From Vampirovibrio chlorellavorus (GTDB lineage Bacteria; Cyanobacteriota; Vampirovibrionia; Vampirovibrionales; Vampirovibrionaceae): a stretch of DNA of 64,000 nt. Where the stretch lies: positions 434,001 to 498,000 of the forward strand of contig QFWI01000008.1 in the NCBI GenBank assembly GCA_003149345.1, in the 5' to 3' direction. The first letter of the stretch is position 1; every line of letters begins with the position of its first letter. A program made the position numbers and the translations under genes. The notes beneath the pieces are model-generated. The model was not told the origin of the DNA and did no database searches. It saw only the letters and a program-made list of their open reading frames with translations. Shown here piece by piece: positions 44,244-53,175 of the stretch.

Positions 44244-44453
44244 TTGGGTTTCCCTGGAATCAGTTGAGACCAGTGGGAATCAGGCATGCTGTGGCAAGCG
44301 CGATCAAATTTCATCGGGTTGAGGTTTTTATTCTATTGAAACGCATTTTAAACGCAAACTACAGCCTGTTACAAACTTTCTAAGCAAGAGACCATTCAGA
44401 CATCTCATTGCACGCCGCTTTAGCAAGACTTTAGAGCGCGAGAAAGAAAGGCA

Positions 44454-44497
<44 letters not shown>

Positions 44498-44501
44498 GCG
44501 C

Positions 44502-45452
44502 ATGCTTCCTATTCAACCGCTTCCTTTATTTATGAGTAACCGCTTTTTGACGGGCATGCGTCCTCCCGTCCAGTCTCCTCCCGTGACGACCCGGAGTTCT
44601 CAAACGGATAGCGTTAGTAGTCTTAGCGATTTTTATGATGTCCCCTTTATGGGCAGTAATCTTTCTGAATTCTTGAGTTTTTTACTCCAAAGGTTCAGCA
44701 ATCGTTCTTACAATGCTCCAGGCAGTGCCCCTGGCAGTACTCCTAATCCGCCCGCGTCTCCCGCAGGCCCCCCGCCCCCCCAGGGCAGCTCTGGCTCAAT
44801 CCCGTTGAGTCCACAAGGCCCGCCTTCCGGTGGAAACCCACCCCTTGGCGCAGCCGCGCAGGCAGAGGAAGATGAAAGTTCTGCACCAGGGCCAAGCGCC
44901 AGCGGTAACAACAGAAGACCTGTTCAAGCGAATCCCACGGCGACGGAAGCCCCCTCTGGTCAGCCTGCGCCCGGCGCAACAGGGCCAGCAGCGGCAGCTC
45001 GTGGCAGCAGCGTACCCAGCCGCAGCGGCGAGCCGGATCTGGATCGTTGGGACGCGCAAATTCAAGCGGCCGCCGAGTCAACCGGCCTTCCACCCAACTA
45101 TATTAAAGGCACCATTTGGGCAGAGTCCAGAGGCAAGCCAGAGACAGAAACGGTGAACGGAGGTAACGGCCATATTGACAAAGGTCTGATGCAAATCAGC
45201 GATCACACCTATGGACTTGTCATGAAAAGCCAACCCAATGCACCCCGAGGATTAAGAGCGGATAATCCGAATGACAACATTATGATGGGTGCCTGGGAAC
45301 TCAAAGACAAAGCGGAAAAAGCAGGCGGCGACCTTTTTGAAACCTCCAAAGCCTATGTGGGCACGGGAGACGCCCATGAAGAGGAATACGCAACCTGGGT
45401 GCAAACTTACACGAGAGAACTGGATGAGGGCAAAAAGCTCAGCAATTTTTAA
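44502..45452 (+). CDS. Soluble lytic transglycosylase (SLT-type) with long Pro/Ser-rich N-terminus (316 aa)
   Basis: The C-terminal ~140 residues form an SLT/lysozyme-like domain. The catalytic Glu lies in TIWAESRG near residue 207, and GLMQISDHTYG near 227 is the conserved substrate-cleft motif. Such enzymes cleave the glycan strand of peptidoglycan. Residues ~50-175 are very rich in Pro, Gly, Ser and Ala and look disordered. There is no signal peptide, so export would need another route, for example a type IV, III or VI system, as for VirB1-like enzymes. ATG 44502 is chosen because the AG tract acts as its Shine-Dalgarno; TTG 44496 directly abuts the tract. It is transcribed toward the ankyrin genes. 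Confidence 0.8.
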   Translation: MLPIQPLPLFMSNRFLTGMRPPVQSPPVTTRSSQTDSVSSLSDFYDVPFMGSNLSEFLSFLLQRFSNRSYNAPGSAPGSTPNPPASPAGPPPPQGSSGSIPLSPQGPPSGGNPPLGAAAQAEEDESSAPGPSASGNNRRPVQANPTATEAPSGQPAPGATGPAAAARGSSVPSRSGEPDLDRWDAQIQAAAESTGLPPNYIKGTIWAESRGKPETETVNGGNGHIDKGLMQISDHTYGLVMKSQPNAPRGLRADNPNDNIMMGAWELKDKAEKAGGDLFETSKAYVGTGDAHEEEYATWVQTYTRELDEGKKLSNF

Positions 45453-45633
45453 GCGCAGCCTGAATCAACCCGCTTTAGCCCGAACGCCTTAGAAGGGTAA
45501 GCCACAGAACAAAGCAGCTTATGCCAGGCGCTTACACGGATGACGCCCGCAGAGGTCGACCGTGAACGCCTGGACTGAGCGCTGTTCGGACAAGCGCCTG
45601 AAACCGGACTAAAAACGAACGACGCAAAACGCC

Positions 45634-46731
45634 TTACTCTCCTTCTTCTGAAAAGATTTTCGTGGCCTCCTCTGGGCGGTCAACCGGCGTGAACGGATCC
45701 GAATGTCCCAGAAAAATATTGTGACCGCTTGGATTTCGGGTGATGGAGCGTGAAGCGGGAATCGCCTCTTCCAACGGGCGTTTTGTATTGATACGATGCA
45801 GGATGGACAATCCTCTCAACACCACTTCCTCTGTTTGTTGCGGCAGGAAGGGATCATCCCATTGCCCGGTAAAAATATTCAGACGCCCGGATTGAACCGG
45901 CGAAGTGGGGAAGCTGCCCTGCTCAGACGCAGCGATGGAAGATTCTGGCTCGTTCGTTTGGTCAGGCTGGAAAAAATCTCCCTGCTCCACCAGTTCCGAC
46001 TCCGCAGGCAGTTGTAAATCATGAGCTAAGCGCTGTTGTGAGGCACTGCGAGGGGAAAATGACTGAGCAAAGGGGTTTAAGGCAAAGGCGTTCAGGGCGG
46101 AGGTAAAGCGCTTGGGAGAGCTTCCTGCCCGACCGGTTGCGGAACCGTCCCGCTGAGTGCCGTCCGACAAAGGTTCAGCAGCCCGGTTGGCGGTGCGCGA
46201 TGGAATAAAGGCATCCTTGGTCGCCGCGGAAGCATTTTTGGTAACGGAGGAAGCATTATTTTTGAGAAGCTCAACAGCCTTTGCGCATTTTGACTCAATG
46301 GCCAATTTCAGCGGCGTGCGTTTCCGATGATCCTCAATGTTTGGGTTTGCCCCCAGGGTCAACAGGAGTTCAATGGCCTTGGAGTGCCCTTTTTTAGCAG
46401 CCGAATGCAAGGGCGTGGAACCATACTGATTGGCCCGATTCACCAGACGATGAACGTCCTCGCTGGGCAGTGACCGGGTGAGTTCTTGCATAAAATCCGT
46501 TGAGCCATGAAAGGCCGCCGTATGCAGAAGCGTATTCCCCATACTGTGCAATTGCGTGAGAATAGCACCCCGCTTCACCAATTCAAGCAAGGCCTCAACG
46601 TCATTATGCTTTGCGGCGTTATGCAATCGCCTCTGAAAAACAGCAGGAGAACTCTCTTGGCGCGGCGCGGACGATTGAGGGCCTTCGACCGTGACCGACG
46701 AGGGTCTAAATACGACAATGACAGGCTTCAT
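45634..46731 (-). CDS. Ankyrin-repeat protein (365 aa)
   Basis: About four ankyrin repeats lie at residues 38-160 (GNTLLHTAAFHGS, GSTPLHSAAKKGHSKAIELLLTLGANPN, KRTPLKLAIESK). A long Ser/Ala-rich, probably disordered region and a C-terminus with short motifs such as NIFTGQWDDPFLP and NIFLGHSDPFTP follow. Ankyrin repeats mediate protein-protein contacts and are frequent in effectors of intracellular or predatory bacteria. There is no signal peptide. GGAG lies 10 bases before ATG 46731. It follows the giant ankyrin gene after 56 bases on the same strand, so they likely share a transcript. Confidence 0.8.
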   Translation of the reverse strand: MKPVIVVFRPSSVTVEGPQSSAPRQESSPAVFQRRLHNAAKHNDVEALLELVKRGAILTQLHSMGNTLLHTAAFHGSTDFMQELTRSLPSEDVHRLVNRANQYGSTPLHSAAKKGHSKAIELLLTLGANPNIEDHRKRTPLKLAIESKCAKAVELLKNNASSVTKNASAATKDAFIPSRTANRAAEPLSDGTQRDGSATGRAGSSPKRFTSALNAFALNPFAQSFSPRSASQQRLAHDLQLPAESELVEQGDFFQPDQTNEPESSIAASEQGSFPTSPVQSGRLNIFTGQWDDPFLPQQTEEVVLRGLSILHRINTKRPLEEAIPASRSITRNPSGHNIFLGHSDPFTPVDRPEEATKIFSEEGE

Positions 46732-46787
46732 GATGCAAAAACTCCTTACCAATAATGACGGGAAAAATATTGAACAGGCCGGATTGA

Positions 46788-49700
46788 TCAGGCCAGAAAA
46801 GGTACTTTTATCACTTTGCGTTTTGCGAAAACATTAGAATTATCGCTGCCCGAGCCGCTACTGGATGCGGCCTCACCGGAACTGGAGCCCGGCCGGTAAT
46901 GGCGCATGCGCTGCTCCAGCGCGGGGCGATTCAACACTTTAGCCACATACAGTGGAGTAGCACCCAGACTGTCTTTCAGCTGTACCATTTTACTGACCAA
47001 AGCAGCGCCACCCTGACGGTAACAGGCCTCTAGCAAGGCCTCTACCATCTGGCTGCTGACTTCCGCGTTTTCAAAGTCCACCGCCATATGCAAGGGAGAA
47101 CCACCCAGTTTATTGACCAGGGTCGGATCCGCTCCCTGCTGGAGCATTTTTTTTAACAGGCCAACCCTGCCTTGTGTAACGGCCAAGTGAAGGGGCCCAT
47201 ACCCAATCACATTGGTTTGGTTGACAGCCCGGGCCACAGCCTGGTGCGGGGACTTCCCGGCATCAACGGCCTGATTCCTGATGGCAGCGAGGATTTCATC
47301 CGTCATGGCCTCACTGATTTTTAGCGCTTCCCGCAAACGCCCTGGCTTTGCCTGAGCGCTGGATTCAATGGCCGCCATCAACGGGGATCGCCCTTCACGA
47401 TCTTGCCGCGCCGGATCGGCGTTTTCCGAAAGTAAAAAACGAACGGCTTCCACTTGGCCCAGTATGGCGGCATAGTGCAACGGGGTGCGCCCGTTCATAT
47501 CCAGGGTATTCAGGTTCAGGTCGGCAATCACGCCTTTACGGGCCAAAGCGTTTTGTTTCTCAAGGATGGCGCTCATGGCCTCGGTGAGATTCAGGGCCGC
47601 AGCCAGATGGAGGACATTGGCCCCTTCGTCTGTGGTTTTACCCGCCAGCATGCTTTTAACCTGCGCATCCGGTTGATTCAGCAGGCGTTTGACAATCTCG
47701 TCAATGCTGGCCAGGAAGCTATTATCCACTGCCGCCATCAAACTGTTTTTTCCGGCGCAATTGGTCAAGGTCGGATCGGCCCCGTTGGCCAGTAACAACT
47801 TGACCGCTTCAACATTCCCCATCGCCACGGCCATGTGCAAGGGCGTGTTATGGAAGCGCTGATCAGCGGTGTAAATCAGTTGCCGCACTGTATCCGAGGG
47901 CAGTTGCCCCAACAGCCGCTTCAAAATAGTCACGGATTCATTGGAATCATGATTCTGACCAGGGCCCAGTAAATGGTGCAACACGTTTTCACCCTCAACA
48001 TCTCGCTGAACGGGATCCGCGCCCTGTTTCAACAATGCGTCGAGCATGGCCCCATCATTCAGCTTGGCGGCCAGTTGCAGGGCCCCTCGGCCCGTACTCT
48101 CGGTCTGGTTGATATCGGCGCCATTGGCCAGCAACAGGCGCACACTGGCCAAATCTTGATTGACCACAGCCAGGTGCAAAGCGGGAGAGCCATTCATCAG
48201 GGTAGCGTTGGGATCGAATTTCCCGGATCGTAGCAAGGCGTCCAGGGTTTCCGTTGCAAGTGTGTGCGTCGCCGAATGCAGCGGATTCATCCCCACCTTG
48301 GTTCTAACATCCGGGTTGGCACCTTTTTCAAGCAGTCGCAGGGCAACAGCCGTATGTCCTCCGGCAGCAGCCAAGTGAAGGGGTGTTTCGTTCTCGTTAT
48401 TGGGCTCGTTAATTGGAAATCCCTGATCTAGCAACCACTGTACCCCCTCCACAAGGCCCACCTTGGCAGCTTCGTGCAGCGGTGTATTTCCTTCGAGGGT
48501 TTTCCAGGCCTGAATATTCTTGATCGGGAATAGCTTTTTGGGCGTGGCCTTAAAGGCATCCAGAACCTCCGACTTACCGGTCAACGCCGCCAGATGCAAG
48601 GGGGTTCTGCCAATGCTGTTTTGGGCTTCCGGGTTGGCGTTGTGCTTGAGCAGGCGGGCTATGACCTCCGCATGGCCCACTTTGGCCGCCAGGTGAAGGG
48701 CCGTTTCCTCGTGATCGTTTTTAACATTCACTGGAAATTTTTTATTCAAAAACCACTGAACGGCCTCAGCCTGACCATTTTGCGCCGCAGTATGCAAAGG
48801 GGTATTGCCCACCGTATTTTTCCAGTTCTCGGGCTTCCTGAGTTGAGATACCCATTTTCCCTTTGCGTTCAGCGCCTCCAGATAGTCTAAACGGCCTATG
48901 GAGGCAGCCAGATGGAAGGGAGTCCTGTCAAGACTATCCTTGATAGTGGGATCCGCCCCTTTCTCAAGGAACATTCCAACCCATTTGGCGGGCATGTCAC
49001 TGAGAACGGCCACATGCAAGGGCGTTACCTGGATCGGTAGGCGGTGCGATGGATTGGCGGAGCTGGCCAGTGAAACCTGATACGGTTTATTGACGTTGAA
49101 CGCGTTCAACTGCCGGGAAAGAAACTCATATTTTCCCTGATCATCCAGATTTTTCAGGGTTTCGGAATGGTGATTCAGGATATCTAAAAAAGTTTCATGA
49201 GACTCATTCGGCTTTGCCCCGTAAACGGCCAAAATGGCCTCATCAATCTCATCCAGTTCATCCAGTTTGGAGGCGCTTTGGGGTAAGGCGGGTTGTGACT
49301 GTTTCCCCTTCTTTTTGGCCTTCCCGGCCCTTGGGGGAACGGTCGCGGCGCTGGTCACATCATCCACGGTGGCGGTTGCCGGTTGCCTCAGCGTTTGCCC
49401 CCCATTCCCTGCTCTCTTCTTTTTTTTGTGACCGGATGGCGTTTTTGGGCCCAATGGGGGGGAGGCCTCTTCCTTTAAAGCCTGGGCCTGTGGAGCCACC
49501 TCAACGTTTGCCTCCCGCTTCAGGTTGACCGGAAGCAGGCTTGGCGCAGGAACCTCCTGCTTGGCGGCCTGCTCAAGCTTATCTGGTTGAGGGGCAGGGG
49601 GATTGACCGGGGATTTGAAATCAGCATGGGAGGCCGGTGTAACTGTGCGTCCGGGTCGAACAGGGGTTGTCCGCAGACCCCATCGCTCCAAAAACGGGGA

Positions 49701-50861
49701 ACCGTGCGTCTCGGCATAATCCCGGGGGGTGTGCCCATTGGCGTCTGGGTGATGCCAGTCCGCTGGAACACTGCCATTTTTGCGATCCCTGAGCAATTCT
49801 TCAATCGCATCCTGACTTTGAAAGGCCACTGCCAGGTGCAGCGGGCTGTAGCCCTGCCGCCCGGCGGGCCGGTTCAGCTCAGTTGGTTTGCCCGGTCTAT
49901 ATTTGGGGCTGAGCAAATGCCGTAACACCTCAGCCTGATTCAGACCAGAGGCCCAATGCAGGGCAGGGAGCCCGCTTGGGGTCAGCGCTTGAACATCAGC
50001 CCCTGCCGATTGCAAGGCTTTCATCAGGCGGACTTTCCCGGCGCCAGCAGCCGTCAGGTAAGGGGTTAAACCCAGGTTGTTCCGAGTATTCAGATCCGCC
50101 CCCGCCTGTTGAAGAACGGTCAAAACGGCTTCATTCCCTTGCAGGGCCGCACGGTGAAGCGGGGTATAACCTTCCCCATCCCTGGCATCCAGCACAGCCC
50201 CATTTGCCAGAAGCCATTGGGCCGCCTCCGGGCTGTCCTGTTCTGCGGCAATATGCAATGGGGTGCGCTTGGCCGTATCGGTTGTGTTAACGTCCGCCCC
50301 TTCCGCCCGGAGCGCTTTGAGCATTTCAGCTTGATCAGCGCGGACGGCCAGATGCATCAGGGGCATATTGTGATGATAGCTGCTCAAGGGGGCACCCTTT
50401 TCCAGTAATCGCTGAACCATGGGCACATTGCCCTGGGCCACGGCGAAAACAAGGGGGGTAATCCCCTGAGGATTGGGCCGCAAGCTGTCGGCTCCGTGAT
50501 TCAACAGCAAGGCGGTCGCTTCCAGATCACCCAGGGCCACCGCCTCCAGCAGGATCGGGGTCTGATCTTGCGGATCCAGGGTATTGGCCAGTTCGGGATG
50601 AGCCGCCAAACGCTGGCGCAGGAGTGGGTAATTTTTCTGTCGGAGGGCATGAAACAGGGCCTGATCAGACGGCGTGGGCGGTTGGCTGGAAAAGGTTGTC
50701 TGATCCGACGGCGGCGGGCTACTTTCTCGCCCCGTCCGGCCTGAGAAAAAAAGACTGCTTTTATTCGAAACTGATAGCTTCTGCCTGGATTGCCCTGCCC
50801 AGGGCATCAACGCGGAAGGACGGAAAGCGGAAGCTTTGAACAAAGAGGGATCTGTAAACAT
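46788..50861 (-). CDS. Giant ankyrin-repeat protein with basic linker (1357 aa)
   Basis: Two arrays of ankyrin repeats are separated by a charged linker. The first array spans about residues 65-410, and the second about 565-1330 with more than fifteen repeats (for example NTPLHTAAQNGQAEAVQWFL, ETALHLAAKVGHAEVIARLL). The linker (about 410-560) is Pro/Ala/Lys-rich and contains KKKKR at 479-483 and KAKKKGK near 513-519, which resembles a bipartite nuclear-localisation signal. Two short motifs after the linker look helical. No signal peptide is seen. AGGAG lies 6 bases before ATG 50861, so the longer frame from 50924 is rejected. A role in host or prey interaction is inferred. Confidence 0.85.
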   Translation of the reverse strand: MFTDPSLFKASAFRPSALMPWAGQSRQKLSVSNKSSLFFSGRTGRESSPPPSDQTTFSSQPPTPSDQALFHALRQKNYPLLRQRLAAHPELANTLDPQDQTPILLEAVALGDLEATALLLNHGADSLRPNPQGITPLVFAVAQGNVPMVQRLLEKGAPLSSYHHNMPLMHLAVRADQAEMLKALRAEGADVNTTDTAKRTPLHIAAEQDSPEAAQWLLANGAVLDARDGEGYTPLHRAALQGNEAVLTVLQQAGADLNTRNNLGLTPYLTAAGAGKVRLMKALQSAGADVQALTPSGLPALHWASGLNQAEVLRHLLSPKYRPGKPTELNRPAGRQGYSPLHLAVAFQSQDAIEELLRDRKNGSVPADWHHPDANGHTPRDYAETHGSPFLERWGLRTTPVRPGRTVTPASHADFKSPVNPPAPQPDKLEQAAKQEVPAPSLLPVNLKREANVEVAPQAQALKEEASPPLGPKTPSGHKKKKRAGNGGQTLRQPATATVDDVTSAATVPPRAGKAKKKGKQSQPALPQSASKLDELDEIDEAILAVYGAKPNESHETFLDILNHHSETLKNLDDQGKYEFLSRQLNAFNVNKPYQVSLASSANPSHRLPIQVTPLHVAVLSDMPAKWVGMFLEKGADPTIKDSLDRTPFHLAASIGRLDYLEALNAKGKWVSQLRKPENWKNTVGNTPLHTAAQNGQAEAVQWFLNKKFPVNVKNDHEETALHLAAKVGHAEVIARLLKHNANPEAQNSIGRTPLHLAALTGKSEVLDAFKATPKKLFPIKNIQAWKTLEGNTPLHEAAKVGLVEGVQWLLDQGFPINEPNNENETPLHLAAAGGHTAVALRLLEKGANPDVRTKVGMNPLHSATHTLATETLDALLRSGKFDPNATLMNGSPALHLAVVNQDLASVRLLLANGADINQTESTGRGALQLAAKLNDGAMLDALLKQGADPVQRDVEGENVLHHLLGPGQNHDSNESVTILKRLLGQLPSDTVRQLIYTADQRFHNTPLHMAVAMGNVEAVKLLLANGADPTLTNCAGKNSLMAAVDNSFLASIDEIVKRLLNQPDAQVKSMLAGKTTDEGANVLHLAAALNLTEAMSAILEKQNALARKGVIADLNLNTLDMNGRTPLHYAAILGQVEAVRFLLSENADPARQDREGRSPLMAAIESSAQAKPGRLREALKISEAMTDEILAAIRNQAVDAGKSPHQAVARAVNQTNVIGYGPLHLAVTQGRVGLLKKMLQQGADPTLVNKLGGSPLHMAVDFENAEVSSQMVEALLEACYRQGGAALVSKMVQLKDSLGATPLYVAKVLNRPALEQRMRHYRPGSSSGEAASSSGSGSDNSNVFAKRKVIKVPFLA

Positions 50862-51425
50862 GGAATACTCCTGGGCCGCTTGAGAGGCTAAGATGCCAGC
50901 CACTTGAACTATAAACTCAGACAAGAAACCCTGACACGTACTTTAACACTTCAGACAAAACGCTCAAGCCCATGAATTGCCTGTTGGGGACTTGGCGGCG
51001 GCCCGCAAGGCCGGGTTCGCTCCCATACTCGTTTTAGCGGCCCGTCACCTCACCCAGGCACAGCAAGGGCTCCTGTGAGGAACAGGCATGAATTTGCGGT
51101 TAAAAAGACGTGAAAGACGCTTTGAGGCTGAATTTTTGAGTGAGAGCCCGGCTGAACGGCCCACAGCAGTTAAATTGTAAAAAATTGTTAACGGCACCCC
51201 AGTTCCCACTCGGAACAACAGAGCATCCCCCTGCCCCTGAGACCTGCGTTCGAGTCTTTCTCGTTTGTTCAGCCGAGGAGAAAACCAGGCAGTTCCTGTA
51301 TGATGGACTCTATCTGGCTTATTCTCATCTATTTTCCAGAGCGTTTTAAGGCTTTTTACTTGCCAATTCAGAGCATTCCAATGACGATTCCCATGGCCAC
51401 CGGACTTAGCAAACCTCAGGAATTC
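50862..51425. other. Intergenic region without a recognisable gene
   Basis: It contains the divergent upstream regions of the giant ankyrin gene and the GNAT-like gene. An AT-rich patch with AAATTGTTAACGG lies near 51175. No promoter is convincing, and no gene is supported. Confidence 0.35.
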
Positions 51426-52379
51426 ATGATCAGGCGGTTCACCCCTGAGGACGCTGAAGCCTGGGATGCTTTCGTGGCAGCTTCTCCCATGGGAACCTGG
51501 ATGCAAACCCGACGGTTCCTGTCATACCACGGCGAGCGTTTTCAGGATCGCTCCCTGATTTTGCTGAACACCAAAAAGCAATGGCAAGGCATATTGCCAG
51601 CCGCGGTGGATCCCGGAGAACCCAAGCGCGTGGTGAGTCATCCAGGCCTCTCCTACGGTGGGCTGATTCATCAAGGAGATTTACAAGGCGAGAAAATGCT
51701 TTGCGCCTTTCAGGAAATGGCCGCCTACTATCAATTGGCCGGTTTCCAAACCCTGCGCTACAAGGCCATCCCTTCCTTTTACCACCAGCGCCCCAGTCAG
51801 GATGATCTATACGCCCTGTTTCGATTGAACGCCAACCGATACCGCTGTGATATCACCAGCCTGATTGATTTGAATCATCGCCCCCAGGCCGGTTACGCCC
51901 TGAAACGAGCGTTACAGCAGGCCCAAAAGAATCAGATAGAGGTCTCCGAAACAGAGTGTTTATCGGACATTGAGTCCCTCTGGCTGATTCTGGAAGATAA
52001 TTTAAAACGCAAGCATGGCGCCCGGCCCGTTCACACGGTTCAGGAAATCGTGCGTCTGAAAGCCCTGTTTCCCGAGGCCATCCGCTTTATTGTGGGTCGA
52101 AAAGGAACAGAGATTGTGGCTGGCTTTGTACTGTTTATCATGCCTATGACCACGCACATGCAATACAGCGCGGCCAGTGAAGTGGGCTATGAAACCTATG
52201 CCCTGAACCCGATTGCCGAATACGCCATTGCTTTGGCAGCCACTCTAGGATGCCGTTACTTCGATTTTGGGATCAGCACCGAAAACGATGGGCGGGTTCT
52301 GAATCAGGGACTGTATCGTTTCAAAGGCAAGTTTGGTTCCGGGAGCGCCTTGCACGAGTTTTTTGATGTAACCCTTTGA
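51426..52379 (+). CDS. FemAB/BioF2-like GNAT acyltransferase (317 aa)
   Basis: The fold matches GNAT-superfamily proteins of the FemAB/BioF2-like type. A first half has WMQTRRFLSYHGERFQDRSL and HPGLSYGGLI. The second half has KRALQQAQKNQIEV, LEDNLKRKHGARPVHT, the strand VAGFVLFIMPMTTHMQYSAAS and the end motif CRYFDFGISTENDGRVLNQGLYRFKGKFGS. Such enzymes move aminoacyl or acyl groups onto peptidoglycan or surface sugars. The start is uncertain. ATG 51426 has AGGA close upstream and begins just before the domain. Earlier ATGs at 51300, 51381 and 51393 lack ribosome-binding sites. Confidence 0.75.
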   Translation: MIRRFTPEDAEAWDAFVAASPMGTWMQTRRFLSYHGERFQDRSLILLNTKKQWQGILPAAVDPGEPKRVVSHPGLSYGGLIHQGDLQGEKMLCAFQEMAAYYQLAGFQTLRYKAIPSFYHQRPSQDDLYALFRLNANRYRCDITSLIDLNHRPQAGYALKRALQQAQKNQIEVSETECLSDIESLWLILEDNLKRKHGARPVHTVQEIVRLKALFPEAIRFIVGRKGTEIVAGFVLFIMPMTTHMQYSAASEVGYETYALNPIAEYAIALAATLGCRYFDFGISTENDGRVLNQGLYRFKGKFGSGSALHEFFDVTL

Positions 52380-52416
52380 GTATAGCCTCTCATTTCGTTA
52401 CGGATTGCTCAAGCAT

Positions 52417-53175
52417 TCAAGGCCTTGTGAACTTTAAATCTTCCCGACGGTTGGCAAATGGCAGTCGTGCATCCTGAGGGAGCAAGTAAGCGTCAAACCC
52501 TTGCAACCGGGCCCGCATCATCAGCCCAAACAGGGTTCCATCATCCAGATGTTCCGGTTCCATCTGATTAAACCGAACTTCCGGCAGGGTGGCCTCACCG
52601 GTAAATTGCTGGTGATAGCAGATACCATTATTACTGGCAAAAAAGCGTTTGCGCTTGGAAATATTGGGAATATCGCCCAGCAGCATTTCCCCACCTTCGG
52701 CCAGCAAGCTCAGGGCCGTATCGACAAACTGCTGGAAAAAACCTTCTTTAAAAGCAATTTGCAAAACACTGTAGGACAATACACAATCCACCCGCCCGCG
52801 ATATTGCTGAACAAAGGCCTCCATTCGGGGAAACTGCCCCGGATACTTGTGAATGAACGGCTTGTCCGGCAACAGAGCCAACATCTCCTCGGAATCAATG
52901 AGCAACAGCGTGTGTCCATTGCGCTCGCATAACTCAAGCAGCATGTGAGGCAAACGACTACAACCCGGCCCAATATCCAGAATCACCTTGTTTTTCTGCG
53001 TAAGCGAAGGCAATTTGGCAACGATGTCCTCAAAAATAAAAGGCTCACTCTCTTTGCGGTAGGCATCCGGGAAGCCTACTTTTTCATAACAGCTTAAACT
53101 GGCATCCTGAGCCATGCGCCGGTAATCATCAAACGTGGGATTGTAAAAATTACTTACGGATGGATTGGAAGACAT
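52417..53175 (-). CDS. SAM-dependent methyltransferase (252 aa)
   Basis: A Rossmann-type methyltransferase. VILDIGPGCSRLPHML near residue 63-78 is motif I, LLLIDSEEM is the acidic motif II, and DCVLSYSVLQIA near 130 and LLAEGGEMLLGDIPN near 160 are later motifs. The substrate is unknown, and small sugars or lipids are likely from the neighbourhood. It overlaps the end of the FAD-oxidoreductase gene by 22 bases, with AGGAG 8 bases before the ATG, so it is translationally coupled and is the third gene of the glycosyltransferase/oxidoreductase operon. Confidence 0.8.
   Translation of the reverse strand: MSSNPSVSNFYNPTFDDYRRMAQDASLSCYEKVGFPDAYRKESEPFIFEDIVAKLPSLTQKNKVILDIGPGCSRLPHMLLELCERNGHTLLLIDSEEMLALLPDKPFIHKYPGQFPRMEAFVQQYRGRVDCVLSYSVLQIAFKEGFFQQFVDTALSLLAEGGEMLLGDIPNISKRKRFFASNNGICYHQQFTGEATLPEVRFNQMEPEHLDDGTLFGLMMRARLQGFDAYLLPQDARLPFANRREDLKFTRP

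Noticed and set aside
51045-51506. 153-residue minus-strand frame upstream of the GNAT-like gene
   Set aside because: It overlaps the GNAT frame in antisense and has a Cys/Arg-rich composition without domain signals.
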